Made by a program: the position numbers and the translations under genes
The notes under the pieces: model-generated
Seen by the model: the letters and a program-made list of their open reading frames with translations, nothing else
Databases searched by the model: none
What the model was told of the DNA's origin: nothing
From: Thalassotalea algicola
Lineage (GTDB): Bacteria > Pseudomonadota > Gammaproteobacteria > Enterobacterales > Alteromonadaceae
Assembly (NCBI RefSeq): GCF_012932965.1
Contig: NZ_JABBXH010000002.1
Span: 644,623 to 708,622 of the forward strand
Length of the DNA: 64,000 nucleotides
Reading direction: 5' to 3'
Shown here: in pieces, positions 57,027 through 64,000 of the stretch
Position numbering within the stretch: position 1 is the stretch's first letter
Layout of the letters: every line of letters begins with the position of its first letter

Positions 57027-57743
57027 CTAAAGTAATGCCACTTGATGTAATTTGTCGATATCGTTAATTATTATTAATTTTCCGTCAATAGTAATTAAAC
57101 CTTCTTTATGGAAGCGGTTCAACAATCGACTGATGGTTTCAACGGTAAGACCAATGTAATTACCAATATCACCACGTGTCATTGTTAATCGAAATTCAGA
57201 AGGTGAAAGGGCTCGTTCTTTATAACGAGAACTAAGCGTCGATAAAAATGTTGCTAAACGTTGTTCCGCATTTTTACGATTAAGTAGTGAAAGCATATCT
57301 TGATCAGTCAAGATTTCATTACTCATTAATCTAAGCACTTGACGTTTAAGTGAAGGCATTGAGTTTGATAATTCATCAAGCGTATTGTATGGGATTTCAC
57401 AAACCATCGCTGTTTCAAGCGCTTGTGCAAAGCTTTGGTGTTCGCTATTTGCCAGCGCATCAAAACCGAGTAGGTCGCCTGCTAAGTGAAAGCCTGTTAT
57501 TTGCTCTTCACCGTTTGAATCAATGGTAAATGTTTTAAATGTACCTGAACGAATTGCAAACAACGAGTGGAGGGCTTCGCCATCTTGAAATATTTTTTCA
57601 CCCTTACGAATAGGGCGTTTACGATCAATAATATTATCAAGGGTATCCAGCTCTTTTTCGTTTAATGAAAAAGGTAAGCATAATTCGCTGATACTACAAT
57701 TTTGACAATGAATGTGACTTTTGTGTGCGCACGACTGTGACAT
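57027..57743 (-). CDS. fnr: Fnr oxygen-sensing transcriptional regulator
   Basis: 238 residues of the Crp/Fnr family (EtrA in Shewanella). The [4Fe-4S] ligands are C13, C16 and C22 in [10 protein letters not shown] plus C115 in AMVCEIPY, the spacing of E. coli Fnr. The C-terminal helix-turn-helix [21 protein letters not shown] keeps the E-x-x-S-R recognition residues, so TTGAT half-sites are expected. It lies directly downstream of the cbb3 oxidase assembly genes. A 19-bp palindrome (57777-57795) lies just before it. Confidence 0.97.
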   Translation of the reverse strand: MSQSCAHKSHIHCQNCSISELCLPFSLNEKELDTLDNIIDRKRPIRKGEKIFQDGEALHSLFAIRSGTFKTFTIDSNGEEQITGFHLAGDLLGFDALANSEHQSFAQALETAMVCEIPYNTLDELSNSMPSLKRQVLRLMSNEILTDQDMLSLLNRKNAEQRLATFLSTLSSRYKERALSPSEFRLTMTRGDIGNYIGLTVETISRLLNRFHKEGLITIDGKLIIINDIDKLHQVALL

Positions 57744-57784
57744 TAATCTAACTCGACCATGATAAATTTAACCTGACTATGATA

Positions 57785-58456
57785 TTAAATCATAGCTTGG
57801 TAGGCAACCTGAACTGTATACATTCCGTAAACAATCATCAAAATAGCCGTTGTTTTTCTAAAATATTTCGATTTAAGTAACGACTGGACTGAAAACACAC
57901 CAACAGATAATGAAATCATTGCGGGAAGTGTTCCTAATCCGAATGCTGCCATAATTAGCGCTCCCTGAGAGCCACTGCCGCTAGCTACTGACCAAGTCAA
58001 TGTTGAATATACTAGCCCGCATGGTAGCCAGCCCCAGACAAGCCCCAATGAAAGCGCTTTAGTAGGTGAATCTACCGGCAGACATTTTTTGGCTAATGGT
58101 GAAATATGCTGCCATACAAATTTTCCGGCATTTTCTATTTTGGCTAGAATGAAAAGCCATTGACCTAGGTATAAACCGAGTAAAATTAAAAAAATACCAG
58201 ATATCAATCTCATCGCATTAAGCGGTACACCAATACTTTTCGCAGCCAATGAACCTGTAAAGCCAACCGCTGCGCCAATTAGGCTATAAGAGAGAATACG
58301 ACCTGCATGATAGCTTAAAATTAGCGGCCATTTTCGTATGCGCTCTTGATTAGGTAGTGCTGACAGTAACATACCCGACACGCCACCACACATAGTAAGG
58401 CAGTGACCTGCACCTAAAAGGCCAATGGCAAACGCTGATAACAAATCAATATTCAT
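57785..58456 (-). CDS. TauE/SafE-type (UreH/DsbD-like) membrane protein in cco assembly operon
   Basis: 223 residues, about six spans. The N-terminal motif GLLGAGHCLTMCGGVSGML is typical of the sulfite exporter TauE/SafE / UreH-like domain found beside ccoS in gammaproteobacteria. Its conserved H and C residues could handle copper or thiols for oxidase maturation; the transport function is not shown. It overlaps ccoS by 4 bp, so it is translated in the same operon. Confidence 0.85.
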   Translation of the reverse strand: MNIDLLSAFAIGLLGAGHCLTMCGGVSGMLLSALPNQERIRKWPLILSYHAGRILSYSLIGAAVGFTGSLAAKSIGVPLNAMRLISGIFLILLGLYLGQWLFILAKIENAGKFVWQHISPLAKKCLPVDSPTKALSLGLVWGWLPCGLVYSTLTWSVASGSGSQGALIMAAFGLGTLPAMISLSVGVFSVQSLLKSKYFRKTTAILMIVYGMYTVQVAYQAMI

Positions 58457-58674
58457 TTGTTAATGTTATCTTCCGTTTCATCGATTGTGCTATTTTGAGC
58501 CGTTTGAGGCTTATCTTGAGAATTATTTTTTAGTTGTTCGTCGTCAAAAAGAATACTTAAACCTTCTTTCTCCAAATCATTAAATTGTTCAGACTTAACA
58601 GCCCAGAAAAATAGGTAGATGCCTATTATTGTTAAAATAATAGCGATAGGGATTAAAACGTAAATTACACTCAT
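58453..58674 (-). CDS. ccoS: cbb3 oxidase maturation protein CcoS
   Basis: 73 residues with one membrane span near the N-terminus (IYVLIPIAIILTIIGIYLFFWAVKSEQFNDLE). The family ending QFDDLE-GxxxLFDDE appears as EKEGLSILFDDE. Needed for cofactor insertion into the cbb3 oxidase. It overlaps ccoI and the TauE/SafE gene by 4 bp each. Confidence 0.93.
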   Translation of the reverse strand: MSVIYVLIPIAIILTIIGIYLFFWAVKSEQFNDLEKEGLSILFDDEQLKNNSQDKPQTAQNSTIDETEDNINK

Positions 58675-61055
58675 TTCTTTAACAACCGTAGCGAGTTTGT
58701 AACAACTAATATCGAGCTAGCAGACATACCAATAACCGCCATATATGGCGTTATATAGCCCATGACGGCTAATGGCAATACTATTGCGTTATAGCCAAAA
58801 GCCCAGCCGTAATTTTGCCAAATGATACGTCGAGTATATTTGCCAATATTAATTAAGGTATTGAGCGATGACAATTGATTATTGAGCAAAATTACATCTG
58901 CACCACTTTTTGCTACGTCAGTTCCACTGCCCATAGCGATAGAGACATGAGCGGCACTAAATACGGGAGTATCATTGACGCCATCACCTACCATTGCTGT
59001 CGTGTGAACTTTGTTTCTTTCCTTAATAATCGACATTTTTTCATGGGCTGTTAGGCTGGCGTGAATTTGATCGATAGGTAATGCATTAGCAACATTAGCA
59101 CAGCCGGTTTCACTGTCACCTGATAGCATCAACGTTGAGGTGTTTTGTTGTTTTAATTTATTTAGTACTTTCTCTGCATCATCGCGAAGAGTATCTGTTA
59201 GATATAGAGCTGCGCAGGTTTCTTCATTGATAACGACTACTATTTGCGCGTTATTACCGTCATTTTCATGTTGCTGGGTTAGCAGCCAACTTGCTTTACC
59301 TAACTTAATGTTTAGGCCTTGTACTTGGCCTGATATACCAAGCCCCGGGTGCACTTCAACTTTCGCTGCATTAATTGAATAATCACGAAATTCGTTAAAA
59401 GCATTAGCGATAGGGTGCTGTGAATGGGCCTCTAGTGCGGCAATAAGTGTTAATAATTGCTGCTCTGAATACTGCTGGTTAAATCGTTTGATTTTAGCCA
59501 CAGTAAATTCACCTTTGGTTAGGGTGCCTGTTTTATCAAAAGCAAAAAGGTCTACCTCAGGAATGGTTTCCATTACATGTCCTGATTTTATCATTATGCC
59601 TTCACGGTTTAAGCGAGTCGTAGCACAAGTTAAAGCCGTAGGAGTGGCAAGTGAAAGGGCACAAGGGCATGTGGCTACTAATACTGAAAGCGTTATCCAG
59701 AATGCTTCTTCTGGCATGTGTTGTTGCCAATATAACGCAGTAAAAATTGATGTTATTAAAATTAATGCCACAAAATATTGGGCAATTTTGTCTGAAAGTT
59801 GTGCAATTTTAGGCTTGTGAGCTTGTGATGATTCGCTTAAACGAATTAATTGACTAAGAAAAGTATTGGTACCAGGCTGCTTTACGCGAGCAATTAGGTT
59901 GCCGTCGCCATTAATCGTACCGGCATAAATATTTTCTCCACTTTGCTTTGCAACAGGCTTTTGCTCACCTGATAACATAGCTTCATTTAAGTGGCTATTT
60001 CCTGTTTCTATAATGCAATCAGCAGGTACAGTTTCTCCGGGTTTAATCATTACTTGGTCATTAACCGCTAACGACTTAGCAGTGACAAATGATTCAACAC
60101 CATTAACAACCTTTGTTGCCGTCATTGGCATTAGTTTTAACAAGTTAGCCGAGACTTGAGCAGCTCTAGAACGAGCACGGAACTCTAGGAACTTTCCAAT
60201 CAACAATAGGAAGGTGAACATCGACACTGATTCAAAGTACACCTCGCCACTTTGCATAATTGTTGCCCAAGCACTAGCAAAAAATGCAAGTAATATCGCA
60301 ATAGAAACAGGGACATCCATCGAGAGCCTGTGGGCCTTTATAGCGTTTATGGCACCGACATAAAATGGAAATGCACCATAAAATATAATAGGGGTGGTTA
60401 GTAGCAGGCTTGTGTAACGCAAGTAAACTAAATTGTGCTCAGACATATCTGAAAAGGCGCCAAAGTATAAACCAATGGCGATCATCATTACTTGCATCAT
60501 TAAAATGCCAGAAATGCCTAATCGTTTGATAAATGTCTTACTTTGCTCGATGTTTTGCTGTTCGACATCACTAGCTTTAAATGGAAGTGCGTGGTAACCA
60601 AGTCGCTCAATATGTTCAATGATTTTACTCAGCTTAATTATTTCATTTTGCCATGTAACCGTTGCTCGTTGAGTTGTAGCGTTTACTGAAATATTATGGA
60701 TACCTGCAACTTGTTCCAGTTTCATTTCAATTAACCAAGCACATGCTGCACAGCTTATGCCGTCTACGGTGAGAATAGTTTCTCGATTTTCACCTGACTG
60801 ATGGGTAAACTCATGTTGTAAGTTATCATCATCCAAAAGCCTATTGCGTTTTAGCTGGTCTGGCACCAATGTCGAACCTTTAGGAGCGTTTTCAGTGCGA
60901 AATTTATAGTAGTCAGTAAGGTGATTGGCAACAATAGTTTCTGCGACGGCTTGGCAGCCCGCACAACACATTGCTCTAGCGGCGTTATTTATATCGACAT
61001 TGAGCACAATACCGTTGGGTATCGGCTCACCACAATGAAAACAAGGTTCTGACAT
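58671..61055 (-). CDS. ccoI: Copper-exporting P1B-type ATPase CcoI (FixI)
   Basis: 794 residues. Pumps copper to the periplasmic side for cbb3 oxidase assembly. It begins with a cysteine-rich segment (CFHCGEPIP ... CCAGCQAV) typical of CcoI, then a heavy-metal-associated domain with GISCAACAWLIE (C102, C105). Eight spans include the metal site TCPCALSLATP. The catalytic DKTGTLTKGEF and GDGVNDTPVF are intact. It overlaps ccoH (1 bp) and ccoS (4 bp). Confidence 0.96.
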   Translation of the reverse strand: MSEPCFHCGEPIPNGIVLNVDINNAARAMCCAGCQAVAETIVANHLTDYYKFRTENAPKGSTLVPDQLKRNRLLDDDNLQHEFTHQSGENRETILTVDGISCAACAWLIEMKLEQVAGIHNISVNATTQRATVTWQNEIIKLSKIIEHIERLGYHALPFKASDVEQQNIEQSKTFIKRLGISGILMMQVMMIAIGLYFGAFSDMSEHNLVYLRYTSLLLTTPIIFYGAFPFYVGAINAIKAHRLSMDVPVSIAILLAFFASAWATIMQSGEVYFESVSMFTFLLLIGKFLEFRARSRAAQVSANLLKLMPMTATKVVNGVESFVTAKSLAVNDQVMIKPGETVPADCIIETGNSHLNEAMLSGEQKPVAKQSGENIYAGTINGDGNLIARVKQPGTNTFLSQLIRLSESSQAHKPKIAQLSDKIAQYFVALILITSIFTALYWQQHMPEEAFWITLSVLVATCPCALSLATPTALTCATTRLNREGIMIKSGHVMETIPEVDLFAFDKTGTLTKGEFTVAKIKRFNQQYSEQQLLTLIAALEAHSQHPIANAFNEFRDYSINAAKVEVHPGLGISGQVQGLNIKLGKASWLLTQQHENDGNNAQIVVVINEETCAALYLTDTLRDDAEKVLNKLKQQNTSTLMLSGDSETGCANVANALPIDQIHASLTAHEKMSIIKERNKVHTTAMVGDGVNDTPVFSAAHVSIAMGSGTDVAKSGADVILLNNQLSSLNTLINIGKYTRRIIWQNYGWAFGYNAIVLPLAVMGYITPYMAVIGMSASSILVVTNSLRLLKK

Positions 61056-61549
61056 TATTGAGCTTCAGCAGGGTTCGGTATTAACTCGATAAAGTTTGCC
61101 TGAGGCAAGGCAATGGTTGATTGAATCTTCCAGTTATTTTCAAATGACGAAATTGTTACTCGCCACTTTCCTGAAACTTTTTGGTCAAACGTATGACGAA
61201 AATCGCCATTACCGTCAGGTGTAAGTGCTAAATAAAAATCTTTTTCTTGTTGAGTAGGATGATAAAAATTAGCATTAATAATTGGGAACTCCCTCTCAAT
61301 ACCTAAAGGAGTAATAATCAATTCATTATTTGCCAGTTTTAGCCCAAATTTCATACCTAACTTTTGTGCATGCTTAACTTTGGAAACTTGGATATTTATT
61401 GCTTTACCTTTTTTGTAGTAATCACCGACAACGAGATCATCTGGATCGGTATTAGCAATTATTAACGTAGTAATACCTGCGATTACTGCTGATAGGGGGA
61501 GAAAAAAGACTAACCAAGCCCAGGGCTCTTTATACCAAGGTGTTTTCAT
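61055..61549 (-). CDS. ccoH: cbb3 oxidase assembly protein CcoH (FixH)
   Basis: 164 residues with one N-terminal span (WLVFFLPLSAVIAGITTLIIANTDPDDLVVGDYYKKGKAIN), the usual FixH signature including DDLVVGDYYKKG. Stabilises late cbb3 assembly intermediates. It is separated from ccoP by about 150 bp and a terminator, so the assembly genes ccoHIS probably have their own promoter. Confidence 0.93.
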   Translation of the reverse strand: MKTPWYKEPWAWLVFFLPLSAVIAGITTLIIANTDPDDLVVGDYYKKGKAINIQVSKVKHAQKLGMKFGLKLANNELIITPLGIEREFPIINANFYHPTQQEKDFYLALTPDGNGDFRHTFDQKVSGKWRVTISSFENNWKIQSTIALPQANFIELIPNPAEAQ

Positions 61550-61642
61550 TGACTATTTTTATCAGTAAATTTGGGGTCGTATTGTATCTTTTTTCGAATC
61601 TTGACCCAAGTAAATTCGTAATATGTAATGGTCTAAATAATA

Positions 61643-61680
61643 AAAAGCGCCTTGTTGAAAATTCAACAAGGCGCTTTTAA
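61643..61680. terminator. Terminator of ccoNOQP operon
   Basis: A 17-bp perfect stem (61643-61659 and 61662-61678) with a two-base loop and flanking A/T-runs, just after the ccoP stop on the minus strand. Confidence 0.9.
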
Positions 61681-61698
61681 ATAACTATTTTAAATCAG

Positions 61699-62679
61699 TT
61701 ACTTTTGAGAAAGGCTATAAACGTATGCGCTAATAACGTGTACTTTATCTTCGCCTAAAATGTGTTGCCATGCAGGCATAACACCCGCTCTACCATTACG
61801 AATTGATTCTTCAACCGCTTTTTGCGAGCCACCATATAACCAAATGTTGTCGTTTAATGCTGGAGCACCTAGAGCGATACCCATTTCAGCACTACCTTGA
61901 CCAGCGTCACCATGACATGCGGCACACATTGCAAACTTAGGTGCTGCCTTGGCTGCATCGTCTGCGTTAACTTCACGACCACTTAAACTCAATACATAAG
62001 CAGCCATTTCTTTAACGCCTTGCTCACCGCCTAATGCCGCTTTCCATGGCATCATTCCGTTCGCTTTACGACCGTCCATAATACTTGCTTTGATAGCAGC
62101 AGCATCACCACTGTATAACCAATCTTTATCAGCAAGGTTAGGGAAGCCAGTTGTACCACGAGCATCTGAACCGTGACATTGAGCACAGTTTTGTAGGAAT
62201 AAGCGTTGACCAACTTTTAACGCTTCTTCATCAGTTGCTAAGTCTTCGATGCTACGCGCAGCGTAAGCCTCAAAGATTGGGCCATACTTTTCTTCAGCAC
62301 GAGCAACTTCGCGATCGTACTCAACTAGCAGGCCAGAGCCTTCAGCTAAGCTAGATGCTGTTTGCGCTTTAGAAGAATCCAAAGTCAAAACATCTTGGTT
62401 TGAACTTTTCCAGCCCAATAGGCCATCCCAATTTGAACCAAAAACACCTGGGTATAGTGCTAAGTAACCAAAGCCCCAAATGATCGTTAATAAGAAGAAT
62501 GTACTCCACCACTTAGGTAGTGGGTTATTTAATTCTTCAATGCCGTCGAATTCGTGTCCCATAGACTCGCCTTCAGGCACGCCTGCAAAGTTCTTTAAAC
62601 ACCAGCGAAGTAGGATATAACAACCTACTAAGGTGCCTAGTGTTAGAACAGCTATCCAAATACTCCAGAAGCTAGACAT
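61699..62679 (-). CDS. ccoP: cbb3-type cytochrome c oxidase subunit III (diheme)
   Basis: 326 residues. The N-terminal FixP-like region has two membrane spans (about 8-26 and 58-78) with YDGIEELNNPLP-like sequence. It is followed by two cytochrome c domains with heme motifs CAQCH (165-169) and CAACH (252-256). Passes electrons from the bc1 complex or cytochrome c to CcoO/CcoN. Its start lies inside the 3' end of ccoQ. Confidence 0.97.
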   Translation of the reverse strand: MSSFWSIWIAVLTLGTLVGCYILLRWCLKNFAGVPEGESMGHEFDGIEELNNPLPKWWSTFFLLTIIWGFGYLALYPGVFGSNWDGLLGWKSSNQDVLTLDSSKAQTASSLAEGSGLLVEYDREVARAEEKYGPIFEAYAARSIEDLATDEEALKVGQRLFLQNCAQCHGSDARGTTGFPNLADKDWLYSGDAAAIKASIMDGRKANGMMPWKAALGGEQGVKEMAAYVLSLSGREVNADDAAKAAPKFAMCAACHGDAGQGSAEMGIALGAPALNDNIWLYGGSQKAVEESIRNGRAGVMPAWQHILGEDKVHVISAYVYSLSQK

Positions 62680-62851
62680 TATTATTAGTCTCCTGTTTGT
62701 TTACTTCATCTTTGCGGTCTTCTTCAAAAATTGAGTTAGCAGCATCGTCAAATGAAGAACGACGTTTCTTGCTGTATGCCCAAACCACAATGATAATAAA
62801 AAGTGCCAATATAAGGAGGGCGATTAACCCTCTTAGTGTACCGTAGTCCAT
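62672..62851 (-). CDS. ccoQ: cbb3 oxidase small subunit CcoQ
   Basis: 59 residues: MDYGTLRGLIALLILALFII forms one membrane span, followed by the typical WAYSKKRRSSFDDAANSIFE and an acidic tail. The gene is easily missed because it is short. It overlaps ccoP by 8 bp, and ccoO ends 5 bp upstream of it. CcoQ stabilises the oxidase complex. Confidence 0.95.
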   Translation of the reverse strand: MDYGTLRGLIALLILALFIIIVVWAYSKKRRSSFDDAANSIFEEDRKDEVNKQETNNNV

Positions 62852-62856
62852 ATCAA

Positions 62857-63513
62857 TTATTTCAACGCATGACCTAATGACTGAAGATAAGCGATAATAG
62901 CTTCCATTTCTGTTTTGCCTTCAACATCAGAACGTGCATTTGCAATATCTTCTGCTGAATATAAAGGAATTGGATTACCACTTGCGTCTTTATGACCACG
63001 GTTTCTAGTTAGTAAGTTAAAAGTTTCTAACTTTTTGGCCGTTAATTTACCGTCTAACTTATTTTCTTCTAACCATTTAAAAGATGGCATATTTGACTCA
63101 GGTACAACTGAACGTGGGTCAATTAAGTGAGCACGATGCCAGTCATCAGAATAACGACCACCAACACGAGCTAAATCAGGACCTGTACGTTTTGAACCCC
63201 ATAGAAACGGATGTTCCCAAACATGTTCACCGGCAACCGAGTAGTGACCATAACGTTCTGTTTCTGCACGGAACGGACGAATCATTTGGCTGTGACATGT
63301 ATTACAACCTTCACGGATGTATATATCACGACCTTCCATTTCTAACGCTGTGTATGGGCGTAAGTTTGTTACAGGTGTCGTTGTTTCTTTTTGGAAAAAC
63401 AACGGTGTAATTTCAACTAAACCACCAATACTGATTGCTAAAATTGTGAATATAAAGAACCAACCAACGTGCTTCTCTACTGCTTCGTGCTTATTTTGCG
63501 TATTATTCGACAT
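62857..63513 (-). CDS. ccoO: cbb3-type cytochrome c oxidase subunit II (monoheme)
   Basis: 218 residues, one membrane anchor (about 17-37) and a cytochrome c domain with heme motif CNTCH at 70-74 ([28 protein letters not shown]). [26 protein letters not shown] is strongly conserved in the family. It lies 11 bp after ccoN. Confidence 0.97.
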   Translation of the reverse strand: MSNNTQNKHEAVEKHVGWFFIFTILAISIGGLVEITPLFFQKETTTPVTNLRPYTALEMEGRDIYIREGCNTCHSQMIRPFRAETERYGHYSVAGEHVWEHPFLWGSKRTGPDLARVGGRYSDDWHRAHLIDPRSVVPESNMPSFKWLEENKLDGKLTAKKLETFNLLTRNRGHKDASGNPIPLYSAEDIANARSDVEGKTEMEAIIAYLQSLGHALK

Positions 63514-63524
63514 TATAACTCTCC

Positions 63525-64000
63525 TTAAGCTGCTTCAACTTTCTTAAGGCTGCCGTTTTCAGCACCTATGGTTTTAAACATGTTGTAAAGCATGATTACG
63601 AAACCAGCTACAACTAATACGCCGCCTAAGAAGCGCATAAAGTAGAACGGGTAAGAAGCGGTTAAACTTTCTACGAAGCTATAAGTTAGCGTACCGTCTG
63701 TATTTACAGCGCGCCACATTAAACCTTGCATTACACCTGAAATCCACATAGCTACGATATATAAAACAATACCAGCTGTGTGCATCCAGAAGTGGATGTT
63801 GATTAAACGAATGCTAAACATACGTTGTTGATTAAATAACACAGGAATTAAGTGGTACATTGCACCAATTGAAACCATAGCTACCCAACCTAAAGCACCA
63901 GAGTGAACGTGACCAACGGTCCAATCAGTGTAGTGAGATAAGGCATTAACTGACTTAATCGCCATCATTGGACCTTCAAAAGTAGACATACCATAGAAAG
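63525..64000 (-). CDS. ccoN: cbb3-type cytochrome c oxidase subunit I (partial, 3' end)
   Basis: The visible C-terminal part (about 158 residues) reads through the right edge: [20 protein letters not shown], then [20 protein letters not shown] with the heme/copper-site histidines H-x-H. Spans of the catalytic subunit follow, ending [21 protein letters not shown]. The 5' part, including most heme and Cu-B ligands, lies outside the window, as does the expected Fnr-controlled promoter. Confidence 0.96.
   Translation of the reverse strand, partial: FYGMSTFEGPMMAIKSVNALSHYTDWTVGHVHSGALGWVAMVSIGAMYHLIPVLFNQQRMFSIRLINIHFWMHTAGIVLYIVAMWISGVMQGLMWRAVNTDGTLTYSFVESLTASYPFYFMRFLGGVLVVAGFVIMLYNMFKTIGAENGSLKKVEAA

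Noticed and set aside
57777-57795. Palindrome CTATGAT-ATTAA-ATCATAG before fnr as an Fnr autoregulation site
   Set aside because: The half-sites are 5 bp apart and read ATGAT/ATCAT; Fnr boxes have TTGAT-N4-ATCAA. It remains a perfect 7-bp inverted repeat that overlaps the stop of the upstream gene, but I cannot name a regulator.

Overview
The window looks like chromosomal DNA of an AT-rich marine gammaproteobacterium of the Alteromonadales, most like Colwelliaceae (Thalassotalea/Colwellia). This placement is inferred from gene content and order: a GntR-prpB-prpC-acnD-prpF propionate operon, a large 1614-residue NAD-glutamate dehydrogenase, the ccoNOQP-HIS-fnr-uspE-ttcA block, and the fRMsr-proQ-prc and pepN-DUF2835 neighbourhoods. 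No phage, insertion sequence, rRNA or CRISPR array is visible. Nearly all of the sequence is ordinary core or envelope gene content.

Layout. 1-7.4 kb: 2-methylcitrate cycle operon for propionate use. Two TGTCGACA palindromes flank its sigma70-like promoter, and two related hairpin elements lie between its later genes. 7.6-10.7 kb: envelope genes (porin, small phosphate-binding-like periplasmic protein, DUF2057, SIMPL). 10.8-18.9 kb: free methionine sulfoxide reductase, a small unknown, ProQ, the Prc protease, an NhaC antiporter, PepN and DUF2835. 19.2-26.0 kb: DUF1302 barrel, DUF1329 protein, YCF48-like repeat protein and MMPL/RND exporter. A FadR-type core site and a PsrA-like AAAC-N4-GTTT palindrome lie in front of this cluster, and an intrinsic terminator sits in its middle. 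26.4-32.3 kb: NAD-glutamate dehydrogenase and PyrD.

32.4-41.0 kb is mostly on the minus strand: DUF6702, an M1 metallopeptidase, a coiled-coil membrane protein, AsnB, an AGCS amino-acid symporter and a CtlX-type hydrolase, with a divergent Lrp-family regulator. 41.6-43.3 kb: an esterase-fold/TPR protein lacking its nucleophile serine, then two identical tRNA-Asn genes behind a stringent-type promoter. 43.9-52.7 kb: MATE exporter, UvrB, RibA, an Atm1-type ABC exporter, DUF1415, a membrane protein and a Bax-type glucosaminidase. 52.8-54.8 kb: a nucleobase permease and a Tsx-like channel in one operon. 54.9-64.0 kb: TtcA, UspE, Fnr, a TauE/SafE-like protein, CcoS, CcoI, CcoH, CcoP, CcoQ, CcoO and the 3' part of CcoN, which runs off the right edge. 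This block encodes the high-affinity cbb3 oxidase, its copper assembly and its oxygen-sensing regulator.

The most interesting unit is the 19.2-26.0 kb cluster. An outer-membrane barrel, a probable lipid-carrier-fold periplasmic protein, a propeller-like accessory protein and an RND-type pump, together with fatty-acid-type operators, suggest a trans-envelope route for a hydrophobic compound. The function is inferred. The gene families and the operator sequences are read directly.
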